Position numbers and translations under genes: made by a program | In this document: positions 43,228 to 52,031 of the stretch, in pieces | Position numbering within the stretch: position 1 is the stretch's first letter | How the letters are laid out: the number at the start of each line of letters is the position of its first letter | The notes under the pieces: model-generated | The model's input: only the letters and a program-made list of their open reading frames with translations | Told to the model about the DNA's origin: nothing | The model's database searches: none | NCBI GenBank assembly: GCA_963778845.1 | Contig: CAVZVW010000009.1 | Span: forward strand, 1,240,001 to 1,304,000 | Source of the DNA: CAVZVW01 sp963778845 | Lineage (GTDB): Bacteria; Actinomycetota; Actinomycetes; Actinomycetales; Kineosporiaceae | Reading direction: 5' to 3' | Length of the DNA stretch: 64,000 nt

Positions 43228-46200
43228 ATGGCATCGGGCGGCAACGGGCCGCGAGGACGCGTGGTGATGATCGTCGACACCACCGTGGACGGCGACAGCC
43301 GGGTGCAGAAGAGCGCGCGCTCCGTCGCAGCGGCCGGCTGGGAAGTCACGCTGATCGGACGTGCCCCGACGCGGGGGGCCGACGAGTACCGCATCGGTGA
43401 CGCCGTGGTTCGACGTGTCGAGGTTCCGTACACGCTGCACGGCAGCCTGCGCCGCGCCCCCCGTCGCGGGCTGCGCTACAGACCCGCCTACCGCACGCAG
43501 GACGCCCTCTCGATCAGGGCCCGCAGGCTGGACATGCGGGCCCGCGATCTCGCCGACGAACGCCACCGCCGGTCCAGCGACGCCTCGAGGCTCGCGCGGC
43601 TTCGGATGGCGATCGGCGGCGCTCGGTTCGGGGCGGCCCGCTTCGTCCACCGCGGGCGGGCGCTCTTCTACCGCAAGGCCGTCCACCACATGATGGACGA
43701 CGAGCGGATGAGCGTGCGGGTAAGGACCGCCCTGTGGCCGAGGATTCTCGGCGGCTCGTCGTGGCGCCGGTTGGAGCCGCTGCTGGCTGACTACGAGGAC
43801 GTCTACGCCCCCCTGATCGCGCAGATCCAGCCCGACGTCATCCACGCCCACGACTTCCGCATGGTGGGCATCGGGGTACGAGCGGCACGGCGCCTGCGGG
43901 CCGAGGGCCGAGAGGTTCGCGTGATCTACGACGCGCACGAGTTCCTCCCCGGAGTCAGCCGGCAGTCCCGGCGATGGCACGTCGCCTATGAGGCGTACGA
44001 GTCGGCGCACATCCACGCCGCCGACGCTGTGATCACCGTGTCCGAACCCCTGGCCGACATGCTGGTCGAACGGCACGGCCTCTCGGTGCGACCGACGGTG
44101 GTGCTCAACGCCCCCCCCGCCCCGGACCCCCACCGGCCCCCACCCGGCGACGTCCGCTCGTCCCTGGGCCTGGGCAGCCAGACACCCCTGCTGGTCTACA
44201 TCGGGGGCACGTCGCGACAGCGCGGCATCATGACGATCGTCGAGGCCCTCCCGCTGCTCGCGGGTGTGCACGTTGTCCTGCTCTCACGCCGCAACCCGTT
44301 CGTCGAGGAGCTGGAACGGCGCAGCGGGGACCTCGGGGTCGCCGACCGGCTGCACCTCCTGCCGTACGTGGACGCCGACGACGTGGTCACGTTCATCTCG
44401 ACCGCCACGGTCGGGGTGCACCCGCTGCTGCACGAGCTCGACGGCTACCCCCTCGTCAACCACGAGGTGGCACTGGCCACCAAGCTCTTCGACTACGCCC
44501 ACGCCAGACTTCCCATCGTCGTCAGCGACGTGCGCACGATGGCCGAGACGGTGCGCGCGACGGGGGTCGGTGAGGTGTTCACCGCCGGGGACGCCGAGGA
44601 CCTCGCCCGCGCCGTCCGCGCGGTCCTGGCTGACCCACAGGCCTACCGCACGGCCCTCGAGGCTCCCGGGCTCCTGGACTCCTGGTCCTGGGAGGCGCAG
44701 GCGTGCACGCTGGTGGAGCTCTACGACGGCCTGGACGGTGCCGTCGCGGCCTCGCCGAGCACCGCCCGACGGACGGCGCGGCCGCGAGTGCTGACGAGAG
44801 TGCTGACCCACCCCGCGATGCTGCACAGCCGTGCGGGCCGCGCCACGTGGACGGCACTGGTCACGGCACGCGTGATCCCCGAGACGCGCCGGCTCAAGCT
44901 GGCCCGGCTGGGCGCGAGCAGCCTTCGCGAGGTCGACGAGCCCGGCCGGGCGGCGGCGCTGCTGTCGGCGGCTGCCGCGCACACCCGCAGCCCTGAGGGT
45001 CGGGCGGAGGCGGCCTCCGCATCCAACCTGCTGAGCCTGTCGCTGGGCGAGGCGCCCATCGACCCGATGGGGACGGTGGCGGCCCTGCTGCGAGTGGCCG
45101 ACGACGCCCTGGCCGCCGGTCGGCCGGCTGTTGCGGCCAAGCACGCGGTCACCGCCAGCGAGATCGCCTTCCACCGGTCGCTGCACTTCGACGCCCCGGC
45201 GTCGCCGCTGGCCGCCGACCCTGACGCCTTCCTCGCGGCGTGGCGAGCCTCGACGACGGCCGCACGCCTGGGTAGGCGCTCGGGCAGGCGCGTCCAGGCC
45301 GCCGTCGCCCGGCGAGGGGCACCGCGACGCCTGTTGTTCCTCACCTACGCCAACGCGAACTTCCTCACGGGCGTCATCGACCACTTCGGCGCCCAGCCCG
45401 ACATCGAGTGCCGCTTCGTCGACCTTGCGAAGATGGTGCCCGACGGCATCCCGTTGGCGCCGGCTCAGCTGGTGACAGCCCGCATCACGGGCCCCGACGA
45501 CGCGCGCCTGCAGACATGGGCCGCACCGCTCGCCGAGCATCTCGACTGGGCGGACACGGTCTGGGTGGAGTGGTGCCTTCGCACCGCCGCCCTCGTCACG
45601 ATGCTCGACCCGGGCCAGGCGCGCGTCATCGTGCGGCTGCACAGCCAGGAGGCGTTCACGGTCTTCCCCCACCTCGTCGACTTCTCCCGGGTGGACGACG
45701 TCGTGTTCGTCGCCGGGCACCTGCGCGAGCTGGTCCGCCGGGTTGTGCCAAGGCTGGAGGACTCGACGCGCACCCATGTCCTGCCCAACTTCATGCGGCT
45801 CGAGGCCTTCAACATCCCCAAGGACGATGGCGCCCGGCTCACCTTGGGCGTCGTCGGGGTCGGCGGGGTCGCGAAGGATCCCATCTGGGCGGTGGACCTG
45901 CTCGGGAGGCTGCGAGCGCAGGACTCCCGGTACAGGCTGCTGCTGATCGGCGACCCTTTGCCTACACAGGGCCACCGAGGTGTCCGCCTCTACCAACAAC
46001 GGCTTGCCGAGCGCCTGGCCAAGCCCGACGTCGCCGGTGCCGTGGAACAGCTCGGTCGACGCACCGACATGCCCGAGGCCCTGCGCGCGGTGGGCGTCGT
46101 GGTCAGCTCGAGCATGCGGGAGGCCGCTCCCCTGGCCGTGGTCGAGGGCGCAGCGAGCGCAGCCGTCCCGGTGGTCCGGGACTGGCCGCTGCTTGCGCCC

Positions 46201-46410
46201 TACGGCGGGCCGCGCACGATCTTCCCGGCCGACTGGGTCGTCGACGACATCGACGGTGCGGTTGGTCGAGTCCTGGCCGTGACCGCCACGACGGCCACGT
46301 GGCGGGCCGCAGGGACGGAGGCCGCCGAGCACGCACGCAAGGCGTTCGACTGGGACGCCAGGGTCGCTGCGCAGTACGAGTCGCTGCTCCTCGACCCCGG
46401 AGGGCAGTGA
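43228..46410 (+). CDS. Two-domain glycosyltransferase (GT4 fused to module GT)
   Basis: A 1060-residue fusion. The N-terminal GT4 half (1-about 500) begins GRVVMIVDTTVDGDSRVQKSARSVAAAGWEVTLIG and has RVIYDAHEFLPGVSRQSRRW, AADAVITVSEPLADMLVERHG, LLVYIGGTSRQRGIMTIVEAL and ATKLFDYAHARLPIVVSDV. It is most like the protein at 53859-55226. The C-terminal half (about 560-1060) is the paralogue of the module-1 first gene: FPHLVDFSRVDDVVFVAGHL, LTLGVVGVGGVAKDPIWAVDLLGRL and SAAVPVVRDWPLLAPYGG. ATG 43228 has GGAGGA just upstream; the frame is open to 42994. Likely makes two consecutive linkages, an inference from the fusion. Confidence 0.85.
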   Translation: MASGGNGPRGRVVMIVDTTVDGDSRVQKSARSVAAAGWEVTLIGRAPTRGADEYRIGDAVVRRVEVPYTLHGSLRRAPRRGLRYRPAYRTQDALSIRARRLDMRARDLADERHRRSSDASRLARLRMAIGGARFGAARFVHRGRALFYRKAVHHMMDDERMSVRVRTALWPRILGGSSWRRLEPLLADYEDVYAPLIAQIQPDVIHAHDFRMVGIGVRAARRLRAEGREVRVIYDAHEFLPGVSRQSRRWHVAYEAYESAHIHAADAVITVSEPLADMLVERHGLSVRPTVVLNAPPAPDPHRPPPGDVRSSLGLGSQTPLLVYIGGTSRQRGIMTIVEALPLLAGVHVVLLSRRNPFVEELERRSGDLGVADRLHLLPYVDADDVVTFISTATVGVHPLLHELDGYPLVNHEVALATKLFDYAHARLPIVVSDVRTMAETVRATGVGEVFTAGDAEDLARAVRAVLADPQAYRTALEAPGLLDSWSWEAQACTLVELYDGLDGAVAASPSTARRTARPRVLTRVLTHPAMLHSRAGRATWTALVTARVIPETRRLKLARLGASSLREVDEPGRAAALLSAAAAHTRSPEGRAEAASASNLLSLSLGEAPIDPMGTVAALLRVADDALAAGRPAVAAKHAVTASEIAFHRSLHFDAPASPLAADPDAFLAAWRASTTAARLGRRSGRRVQAAVARRGAPRRLLFLTYANANFLTGVIDHFGAQPDIECRFVDLAKMVPDGIPLAPAQLVTARITGPDDARLQTWAAPLAEHLDWADTVWVEWCLRTAALVTMLDPGQARVIVRLHSQEAFTVFPHLVDFSRVDDVVFVAGHLRELVRRVVPRLEDSTRTHVLPNFMRLEAFNIPKDDGARLTLGVVGVGGVAKDPIWAVDLLGRLRAQDSRYRLLLIGDPLPTQGHRGVRLYQQRLAERLAKPDVAGAVEQLGRRTDMPEALRAVGVVVSSSMREAAPLAVVEGAASAAVPVVRDWPLLAPYGGPRTIFPADWVVDDIDGAVGRVLAVTATTATWRAAGTEAAEHARKAFDWDARVAAQYESLLLDPGGQ

Positions 46411-47792
46411 TGCCCCATCTGCTCTATGTGGCCATCGGGTTCCCCCCGGCCGCCAAGAGCTCGGCCTACCGGCTGCGCGTGATGGCCAACCTGTTCGCCG
46501 AGACGGGGTGGGACGTCACGGTGCTCACGATCGACGAACGCTCCTGGGAGCGTGAGTTCGGCCTGGACCACTCCCTCGACGCCCTGGTGCACCCGGCGAT
46601 CACGCAGGTGCAGCTGCCCCTGGCCCGGGAGGACCTCGCGACGGACATCCGTGCGTACGGGTGGCTGCGCGCCCGCCACACCGAGCTTTGGCTGCGGTTG
46701 CGCCGCCGGCGGGACACGCTGTCGTTCCCCGAGCCGGTGTTCGGCTCCTGGCGCCGCCCGCTGGAGCACGGTGCTCTCGATGTGCATGCCCGCCACCCCG
46801 TCGACCTCGTGCTGGCGACGCCGGCGCCCTACGTCAGCCTCGCTGCGGCGCTCGTGCTCCATGAGCAGCACACGGTTCCCTTCGTCGTCGACTTCCGCGA
46901 CGCATGGTCCCTGGACGTGATGGGTCAGAACGAGAAGTTCTCCGTGACGTCGCGGCCCGGCCGGTGGGAGCGCCGCGCCGTCGAGGGCGCGCTGCAGGTC
47001 TGGACGGTGAACGACCCCATCGCACAGTGGTACCGCGAGCGCTTCCCAGCGCACGCGGCGAAGGTGCGCGTGGCCCGCAACGGCTTCGACGCCGACATCG
47101 CGGCCGCGGGCGCCGTGGCACCCGTGGAGGGGACGCCGCCTCACCGGCGACCCCTGGTGTTCGGCTATCTCGGCACCGCTCAGCTCCAGGCGGCCCATGT
47201 GGCCGACCTGATCGCCGGGTGGCAGCTGGCGCGCGGCCGCGACGCCGAGCTACGGGATGCCCGCCTGGTCTTCCGGGGCCACGTCGGTGTGGGAGCCACC
47301 AAAGGCGCCAACGCCCTCAGCGACCTCATCGAGAACGCATCCGAGCACGGTGTGGAGTACGGGGGGCCGGTGCCGAAGGCGGAGGTCGGGCGCGTATACG
47401 CGCAGTGGGACGCGCTCGTGCTGCTGGTACCCGGCGGCCGGTACATGACCACCGGCAAGGTCTACGAGTACCTCTCGACGGGCCTGCCCATCGTCTCCTC
47501 GCACGCCCCCGACCACGACGCGGCGACGGTCCTCGAGGGCTACCCGCTGTGGGCCCGCTGCACCGGTACCGACCCTGAGGCGATGTCTGCCGCGTTCACC
47601 GCCGGCGCCCGCCTTGCACTCCAGGTGACGCCGACGCTGCGCGGGCAGGCGCTGGCCTTCGCCCAGCGCTACGAGCGCCGGCACCTGCTGGCGCCGCGCA
47701 TCCAGGAGGTGGCGGCCCTGGTGCCCCCGGCCCGCGGTCGAGTGGCCCAGTCGCTGACCGACGCGCCGGCACGCGGCGAGAGCCGGGGGTGA
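46410..47792 (+). CDS. GT4 glycosyltransferase, module 2 second gene
   Basis: A 460-residue paralogue of the 41167-42567 product. Motifs: HLLYVAIGFPPAAKSSAYRLRVMANLFAETGWDVTVL, VPFVVDFRDAWSLDVMG, LVFGYLGTAQLQAAHVADLIAGWQ, RYMTTGKVYEYLSTGLPIVSSHAPDHDAATVLEGYPLW. The ATG overlaps the previous stop by one base (TGATG); the last bases overlap the small gene (GTGA). The duplicated pair may add the same or a related sugar at another position of the repeat unit. Confidence 0.88.
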   Translation: MPHLLYVAIGFPPAAKSSAYRLRVMANLFAETGWDVTVLTIDERSWEREFGLDHSLDALVHPAITQVQLPLAREDLATDIRAYGWLRARHTELWLRLRRRRDTLSFPEPVFGSWRRPLEHGALDVHARHPVDLVLATPAPYVSLAAALVLHEQHTVPFVVDFRDAWSLDVMGQNEKFSVTSRPGRWERRAVEGALQVWTVNDPIAQWYRERFPAHAAKVRVARNGFDADIAAAGAVAPVEGTPPHRRPLVFGYLGTAQLQAAHVADLIAGWQLARGRDAELRDARLVFRGHVGVGATKGANALSDLIENASEHGVEYGGPVPKAEVGRVYAQWDALVLLVPGGRYMTTGKVYEYLSTGLPIVSSHAPDHDAATVLEGYPLWARCTGTDPEAMSAAFTAGARLALQVTPTLRGQALAFAQRYERRHLLAPRIQEVAALVPPARGRVAQSLTDAPARGESRG

Positions 47793-48259
47793 ACGTGGTC
47801 CGCGTCGTTGCGTTCGCCGTGGCGCGCCCGTCGCGCCCCACCCTCGATGGCGGGCTGCGACTGCTGCACGCAGCCGGCGCGACGACGTACCTCGTGCTGC
47901 TCCGCCAGCCGGCGCCGGGCGGCGAGCGCGCCATGGACGCCGCTGCGGGCACGCGCATGCTCCGTGGCGACCCGGCGGCCGCGCGGCCACGCCGCTACAG
48001 CCCGGCGTGGGTGCGCTCCGTCGCCCTGAGCAAGGTGCCCTCGAGGCCGCGCGCCTGGCTGCTCGCGCGGAGCGACGCGAGCGTGCGGGCCTGGGTCGGC
48101 GAGGCGGACGTGCTCGTGGCCCTCGACCGGTTCGCCATCTTCACCGTCTGGCGCCTGGCGCGGCGCAACCGGCGACCGGCCGCGGTCTTCGGCATGGACG
48201 CCGCCGTTCGCGAGGTGCGGCGACAGGCGGAGGAGGTCAGCCGACCGGGGCCAGGCTGA
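47789..48259 (+). CDS. Unrecognised 156-aa protein, module 2 third gene
   Basis: Paralogue of the 165-residue product at 42564-43061. The core EADVLVALDRFAIFTVWRLARRNRRPAAVFGMDAAVREVR lines up without gaps; the N-terminal third is more divergent (VVRVVAFAVARPSRPTLDGGLRLLHAAGA). No TM or signal peptide. The start GTG overlaps the GT4 stop. The 3' end overlaps the oxidoreductase gene by 23 bp, convergently. Family and function unknown; the linkage to a GT4 gene in both copies is the best clue. Confidence 0.7.
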   Translation: MNVVRVVAFAVARPSRPTLDGGLRLLHAAGATTYLVLLRQPAPGGERAMDAAAGTRMLRGDPAAARPRRYSPAWVRSVALSKVPSRPRAWLLARSDASVRAWVGEADVLVALDRFAIFTVWRLARRNRRPAAVFGMDAAVREVRRQAEEVSRPGPG

Positions 48260-49235
48260 CCACGCGGTCCTCGTTCGCGGACCGGATGACTGCCTCGGCG
48301 ACCTCGACCGTGCGCAGGCCCTGGCGCATGGTCACGATGTCGGCGTCCTTGCCCAGCACCTTGTCGCGGAAGGCCTCGTGCTCGGTGCGAAGCGGCTCGG
48401 GCTTGCTGATGCCGTATCGCACCACGTCGCCCTCGGTCACCCCACGGAAGTTGGCGATGTCCTCCCACGCCGTGGGCAGGCTGCCGTTGGCGTAGAAGGT
48501 CAGGTCGGCGGTGAGGGTGTCGGCGACGAGAGCGCCCGTGGTGCCGGTCACCACGGTCACACGCTCCTTGAACGGCGAGAGCCAGTTGACCAGGTGGCTG
48601 GCGATGACCCCGCCCTCGAGCAGACCGACGACGGCCACCAGGTCCTCGTGCTGACGGCCGCTCTTGAAGGCCGTCCGCGCACTGACCGAGGCGTAGGGCC
48701 GCTGGATCACCCAGCTGGTGAGGTCGATGTCGTGCGTCGCGAGGTCCTTGACGACGCCGACGTCGGCGATGCGCGAGGGGAACGGCCCCTGCCGCCGCGT
48801 GACCACCTGGTACACCTCGCCCAGCTCGCCCCGGGCGATGCGCGCACGCATGCCCTGCAGTGCGGGGTTGTAGCGCTCGATGTGCCCCACGGCGCCGACG
48901 AGCCCACGCGACTCGAAGGCCTCCGCGGTGCGGGTGGCAGCTGCAACGTCCGGCGCCAGTGGCTTCTCCACCATGGCGTGCACACCGGCCTCGGCCAGCT
49001 GGAGGGCGACCTCCTCGTGCTGCGCCGTCGGGACAGCGACCATGCAGTAGTCGATGCCGGCTCGGATGAGGCCGGCCACGTCCTGGTGCACCTGGAGGCC
49101 CTGCGCGACGCCGTGCGGGTCGCCGCCGGGGTCCGCCACCGCCACCAGCTCCACGCCGTCAATGCTGCGGAGCACACGGGCGTGGTGGCGGCCCATCATG
49201 CCCAGGCCGATGAGCCCGGCCCGAAGCGCTGCCAT
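48237..49235 (-). CDS. Gfo/Idh/MocA oxidoreductase, WlbA/WbpB-like
   Basis: NAD(P)-dependent sugar-nucleotide 3-oxidoreductase, 332 residues. Dinucleotide fold GLIGLGMMGRHHARVLRSIDGVELVAVADP, the family lysine motif HAMVEKPLAPDVAAATR, then VGHIERYNPALQGMR and DLATHDIDLTSWVIQ in the substrate domain. It is the last gene of an operon with a WbpE-like aminotransferase and a WbpD-like acetyltransferase, the set that converts UDP-GlcNAcA to UDP-2,3-diacetamido-glucuronate. That context, rather than residues, supports the substrate. ATG 49235 overlaps the aminotransferase stop (TGATG). Confidence 0.88.
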   Translation of the reverse strand: MAALRAGLIGLGMMGRHHARVLRSIDGVELVAVADPGGDPHGVAQGLQVHQDVAGLIRAGIDYCMVAVPTAQHEEVALQLAEAGVHAMVEKPLAPDVAAATRTAEAFESRGLVGAVGHIERYNPALQGMRARIARGELGEVYQVVTRRQGPFPSRIADVGVVKDLATHDIDLTSWVIQRPYASVSARTAFKSGRQHEDLVAVVGLLEGGVIASHLVNWLSPFKERVTVVTGTTGALVADTLTADLTFYANGSLPTAWEDIANFRGVTEGDVVRYGISKPEPLRTEHEAFRDKVLGKDADIVTMRQGLRTVEVAEAVIRSANEDRVVSLAPVG

Positions 49236-50327
49236 CAGGCGCCTGCTCGAGCAACGGTGTTCACGGCCGTGACGATGCGCTCGAGGTCCTCCTGAGACAG
49301 CGGAGGGGTGCACCGGCAGCGACAGCACCTCGGCGGCGGCCCGCTCGGTCTCGGGCAGGTCGAGCTGGAGGCCGAAGGACGGCAGCCGGTGGTTGGGGAT
49401 CGGGTAGTAGACCCCGGTGCCGATGCCGTGCTCGGAGGCCAGAGCCGCGGCGAAGCCGTCGCGGTCGGCGCTCACCCGGATCGTGTACTGGTGGTAGACG
49501 TGCGTGGCTCCGGCGGCCACCTGCGGGACGACGACACCTTGCAGGTTCGCGTCGAGGTACGCCGCGTTGTCCTGCCGCTGCTTGGTCCAGGCGCCCACCT
49601 TGCCGAGCTGCACGCGCCCGATCGCCGCGTGGATATCGGTCATGCGCGCGTTGAAGCCGACGACCTCGTTCTCGTAGCGCCGCTCCATGCCCTGGTTGCG
49701 CAGCAGCCGGACCCGACGCGCGACGTCCTCGTCGGCGCAGCGTGACCATGCCGCCCTCGCCGGAGGTCATGTTCTTCGTCGGGTAGAGGCTGAACATCGC
49801 GAACGTGCCGAACGTGCCGACCTGCCGCTCCTGCCAGGTCGCCCCGTGCGCCTGCGCGGCGTCCTCGAAGAGGCGCAGTCCGTGCCGATCGGCGACGGCA
49901 CCCAGACCCGTCATGTCGGCGGGGTGGCCGTACAGGTGCACGGGCATGATCCCGACCGTACGGTCGGTGACGGCGGCCTCGACGGCGTCCGGGTCGAGAC
50001 AGAAGTAGTCGCGGCTCGATGTCGACGAACACGGGTGTCGCGCCGGTGAGCGCCACCGAGTTGGCCGTCGCAGCGAAGGTGAACGACGGGACGATCACCT
50101 CCTGACCCGCTGCTGACGCCGGCGGCGAGCAGGCCGAGGTGCTGGCCCGACGTCCCGGAGTTGACGGCGACGCAGGAGCGCCCGTCCACCATCGCGGCGG
50201 CGAACTCCTTCTCGAACGCCGCGACCTCGGGCCCTTGGGCGATCATGCCGCTGCGCAGCACCCGGTCGACCGCCTCGCGCTCCTCGTCACCGATGATCGG
50301 CTTGGCCGCGGGGATCATGGCTGGCAT
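49235..50327 (-). pseudogene. DegT/DnrJ/EryC1 aminotransferase (WbpE-like), four frameshifts
   Basis: PLP-dependent sugar aminotransferase whose reading frame is broken four times as given. Segments in order: IPAAKPIIGDEEREAVDRVLRSG and SCVAVNSGTSGQHLGLLAAG; VIVPSFTFAATANSVALTGATPVFVDIE; MPVHLYGHPADMTGLGAVA...YPTKNMTSGEGGMVTL with the PLP lysine; YENEVVGFNARMTDIHAAIGRVQLGKV...YHQYTIRVSADRDGF; and LSQEDLERIVTAVN. Extra C/G bases lie in or near 50106-50108, 50013-50014, 49734-49735 and 49305-49308. Removing four bases gives 362 residues, the family's length, with every motif intact. A sequencing or assembly fault is therefore likelier than decay. Overlaps both operon neighbours. Confidence 0.85.
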
Positions 50328-50923
50328 CAGTCGTCGCTCTCCCTCAGGGTCTGGTCCTGCTCGATGTACCTGGCTCCCGTAGCCGGGCAGCGCCAGCGGT
50401 CGGGACCGTCGGGCTCCAGGGGGATCCCAGCCCTGCCGACCCAGCGCACCCGCCGCGCCGGCACCCCGGCGACCAGGGCGAAGTCGGGGACGTCCTTGAC
50501 GACGACCGCTCCGGCGGCGACCATGGCCCACCGCCCGATCGTGACCGGGGCGACGCAGACCGCACGGGCTCCGACCGACGCGCCCTCGAGACAGGTCACG
50601 CCGACGGGCTCCCAGTCCTCGCTGCCCTTCAGGCCGCCGTCGGGGTCCACGGAGCGGGGGTAGTGGTCGTTCGTGAAGACGACCGCGGGTCCGACGAAGA
50701 CGCCGTCACCGAGCACGGCCGGCTCGTAGACGAGCGCGTAGTTCTGGAGCTTGCACCGTTGACCCATGACCACGCCGGTGCCGACGTACGCGCCTCGCCC
50801 GACGATGCACTCCCGGCCGAGCACGGCGCCTTCACGCACCTGCGCCAGGTGCCAGACGCTCGACCCCTCGCCGATGACGGCGCGCTCGTCGACGTCGGCG
50901 CTGGGGTGGATCCGGACGCTCAC
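50327..50923 (-). CDS. Hexapeptide-repeat N-acetyltransferase (WbpD/WlbB-like)
   Basis: Left-handed beta-helix acyltransferase of 198 residues. It begins RIHPSADVDERAVIGEGSSVWHLAQVREGAVLGRECIVG and continues KLQNYALVYEPAVLGDGVFVGPAVVFTNDHYPRS, which is the pattern of WbpD-type enzymes that acetylate UDP-3-amino-uronates with acetyl-CoA. The catalytic region NDHYPR and VPDFALVAGVPARRVRWVG close the helix. GTG 50923 overlaps the upstream stop by 4 bp; the stop overlaps the aminotransferase ATG. The frame stays open upstream but only over the glycosyltransferase gene. Confidence 0.92.
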   Translation of the reverse strand: MSVRIHPSADVDERAVIGEGSSVWHLAQVREGAVLGRECIVGRGAYVGTGVVMGQRCKLQNYALVYEPAVLGDGVFVGPAVVFTNDHYPRSVDPDGGLKGSEDWEPVGVTCLEGASVGARAVCVAPVTIGRWAMVAAGAVVVKDVPDFALVAGVPARRVRWVGRAGIPLEPDGPDRWRCPATGARYIEQDQTLRESDD

Positions 50924-52029
50924 ACGGCCTCCACGGAGTCGGCTCGGGACAGTCGGCGTAGATGGTCGGCGAGCTCGTCGTAGGGGGACGGCTCGTCGTA
51001 GGCCTGCCTGGCCCAACGCGCCGCGGCGCCACGCATCGCCGCTGGGGCGGAGGGGTCCACTGCCCAGCAGCGCAGCGTAGCCGAGAGCTCGTCCGCCCCC
51101 GAGACGACCACCCCGGCACCGGCGGCCGTGACCAGCGAGGCCGCGCGCGGCAAGGAGCTCGTGACCACGGGGAGACCGCAAGCGAGGTACTCGTAGATCT
51201 TCGTCGGCAGTGCGTCGCGGAAGGCCGGGGTGTCGTCGAGCAGGCACAGCCCCGCCCAAGCCCCTGACGCGAAGGCCCAGGCCTGGTCGGGAGGCAGCCG
51301 CCCGTGGAACCGGACCCGCGCCGCCGCGGCCGACTCGCCCTGCCACCGGCGCAGCCACGCCTCGTCGTCGCTCGAGACAGGCCCGACGACGTCGAGGGAC
51401 CACTGCGGCGCGTCGGCCAGGGCCGCGAGCATCGCCTTCAGGCCCCGGGACTCGCGCACGTCGCCGATGTACACGGCGCGCGGAGCGGGGTCCGCCTCCC
51501 CCGGCTGCGGCAGGTGCCGGGCGTACCCGACGTTGCGTACCACGAGCCGGTTCGGTGCCGTCAGGGGCGGGACGTGGGCGTCGGCCACGACGAGGAGGTC
51601 CGCCAGGCGGGCGAGCCGGAGGACGGCACCCACCCCCGCGCCCACGAGGCGTCCGGCTGGTCCGCGGGCCCACGCCCGGTCGGCGAGGAGGGCACGGTAG
51701 TCCTCGTGGACGTCGACCACGAGCCGGCGACGGCGCACACGGGCGGCGAGGAGGCCGGCCGGCACGAGGTCGGGGTCGAGCACGAACAGCACCGTTCCGC
51801 CCGCCCGCCACGGCAGTCGCAGCGCCAGTGCCAAGCGCGCGAGCATGCCCGAGGGGCGGGGACGGGTGCGCACTCGTTGTGCGGCGGGAGCCGCCCGGGG
51901 GTCGCCCAGCCCGAGCACCTCCACCGACAGACCGTGCCGGGTCGCCGCGTCGACCTCCCGGTGCAGGCGCGCATCGGCGACGTCGTGCCCGCTTGTGAGG
52001 AAGGAGACATCCGGTCTGGAGCTGGGCAC
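50920..52029 (-). CDS. GT4-like glycosyltransferase
   Basis: A 369-residue GT-B enzyme. N-terminal: VSFLTSGHDVADARLHREVDAATRHGLSVEVLGLGDP and LVVDVHEDYRALLADR. Donor half: PRAVYIGDVRESRGLKAMLAAL, VVGPVSSDDEAWLRRW, ALPTKIYEYLACGLPVVTSSLPRAASLV. The opening resembles WbpH-like glycosyltransferases that act in uronic-acid polymers, but this is only a likeness. GTG 52029 starts 2 bp after the ABC ATPase stop; its own stop overlaps the acetyltransferase start. Part of the exporter-to-oxidoreductase operon. Confidence 0.82.
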   Translation of the reverse strand: MPSSRPDVSFLTSGHDVADARLHREVDAATRHGLSVEVLGLGDPRAAPAAQRVRTRPRPSGMLARLALALRLPWRAGGTVLFVLDPDLVPAGLLAARVRRRRLVVDVHEDYRALLADRAWARGPAGRLVGAGVGAVLRLARLADLLVVADAHVPPLTAPNRLVVRNVGYARHLPQPGEADPAPRAVYIGDVRESRGLKAMLAALADAPQWSLDVVGPVSSDDEAWLRRWQGESAAAARVRFHGRLPPDQAWAFASGAWAGLCLLDDTPAFRDALPTKIYEYLACGLPVVTSSLPRAASLVTAAGAGVVVSGADELSATLRCWAVDPSAPAAMRGAAARWARQAYDEPSPYDELADHLRRLSRADSVEAV

Positions 52030-52031
52030 TC

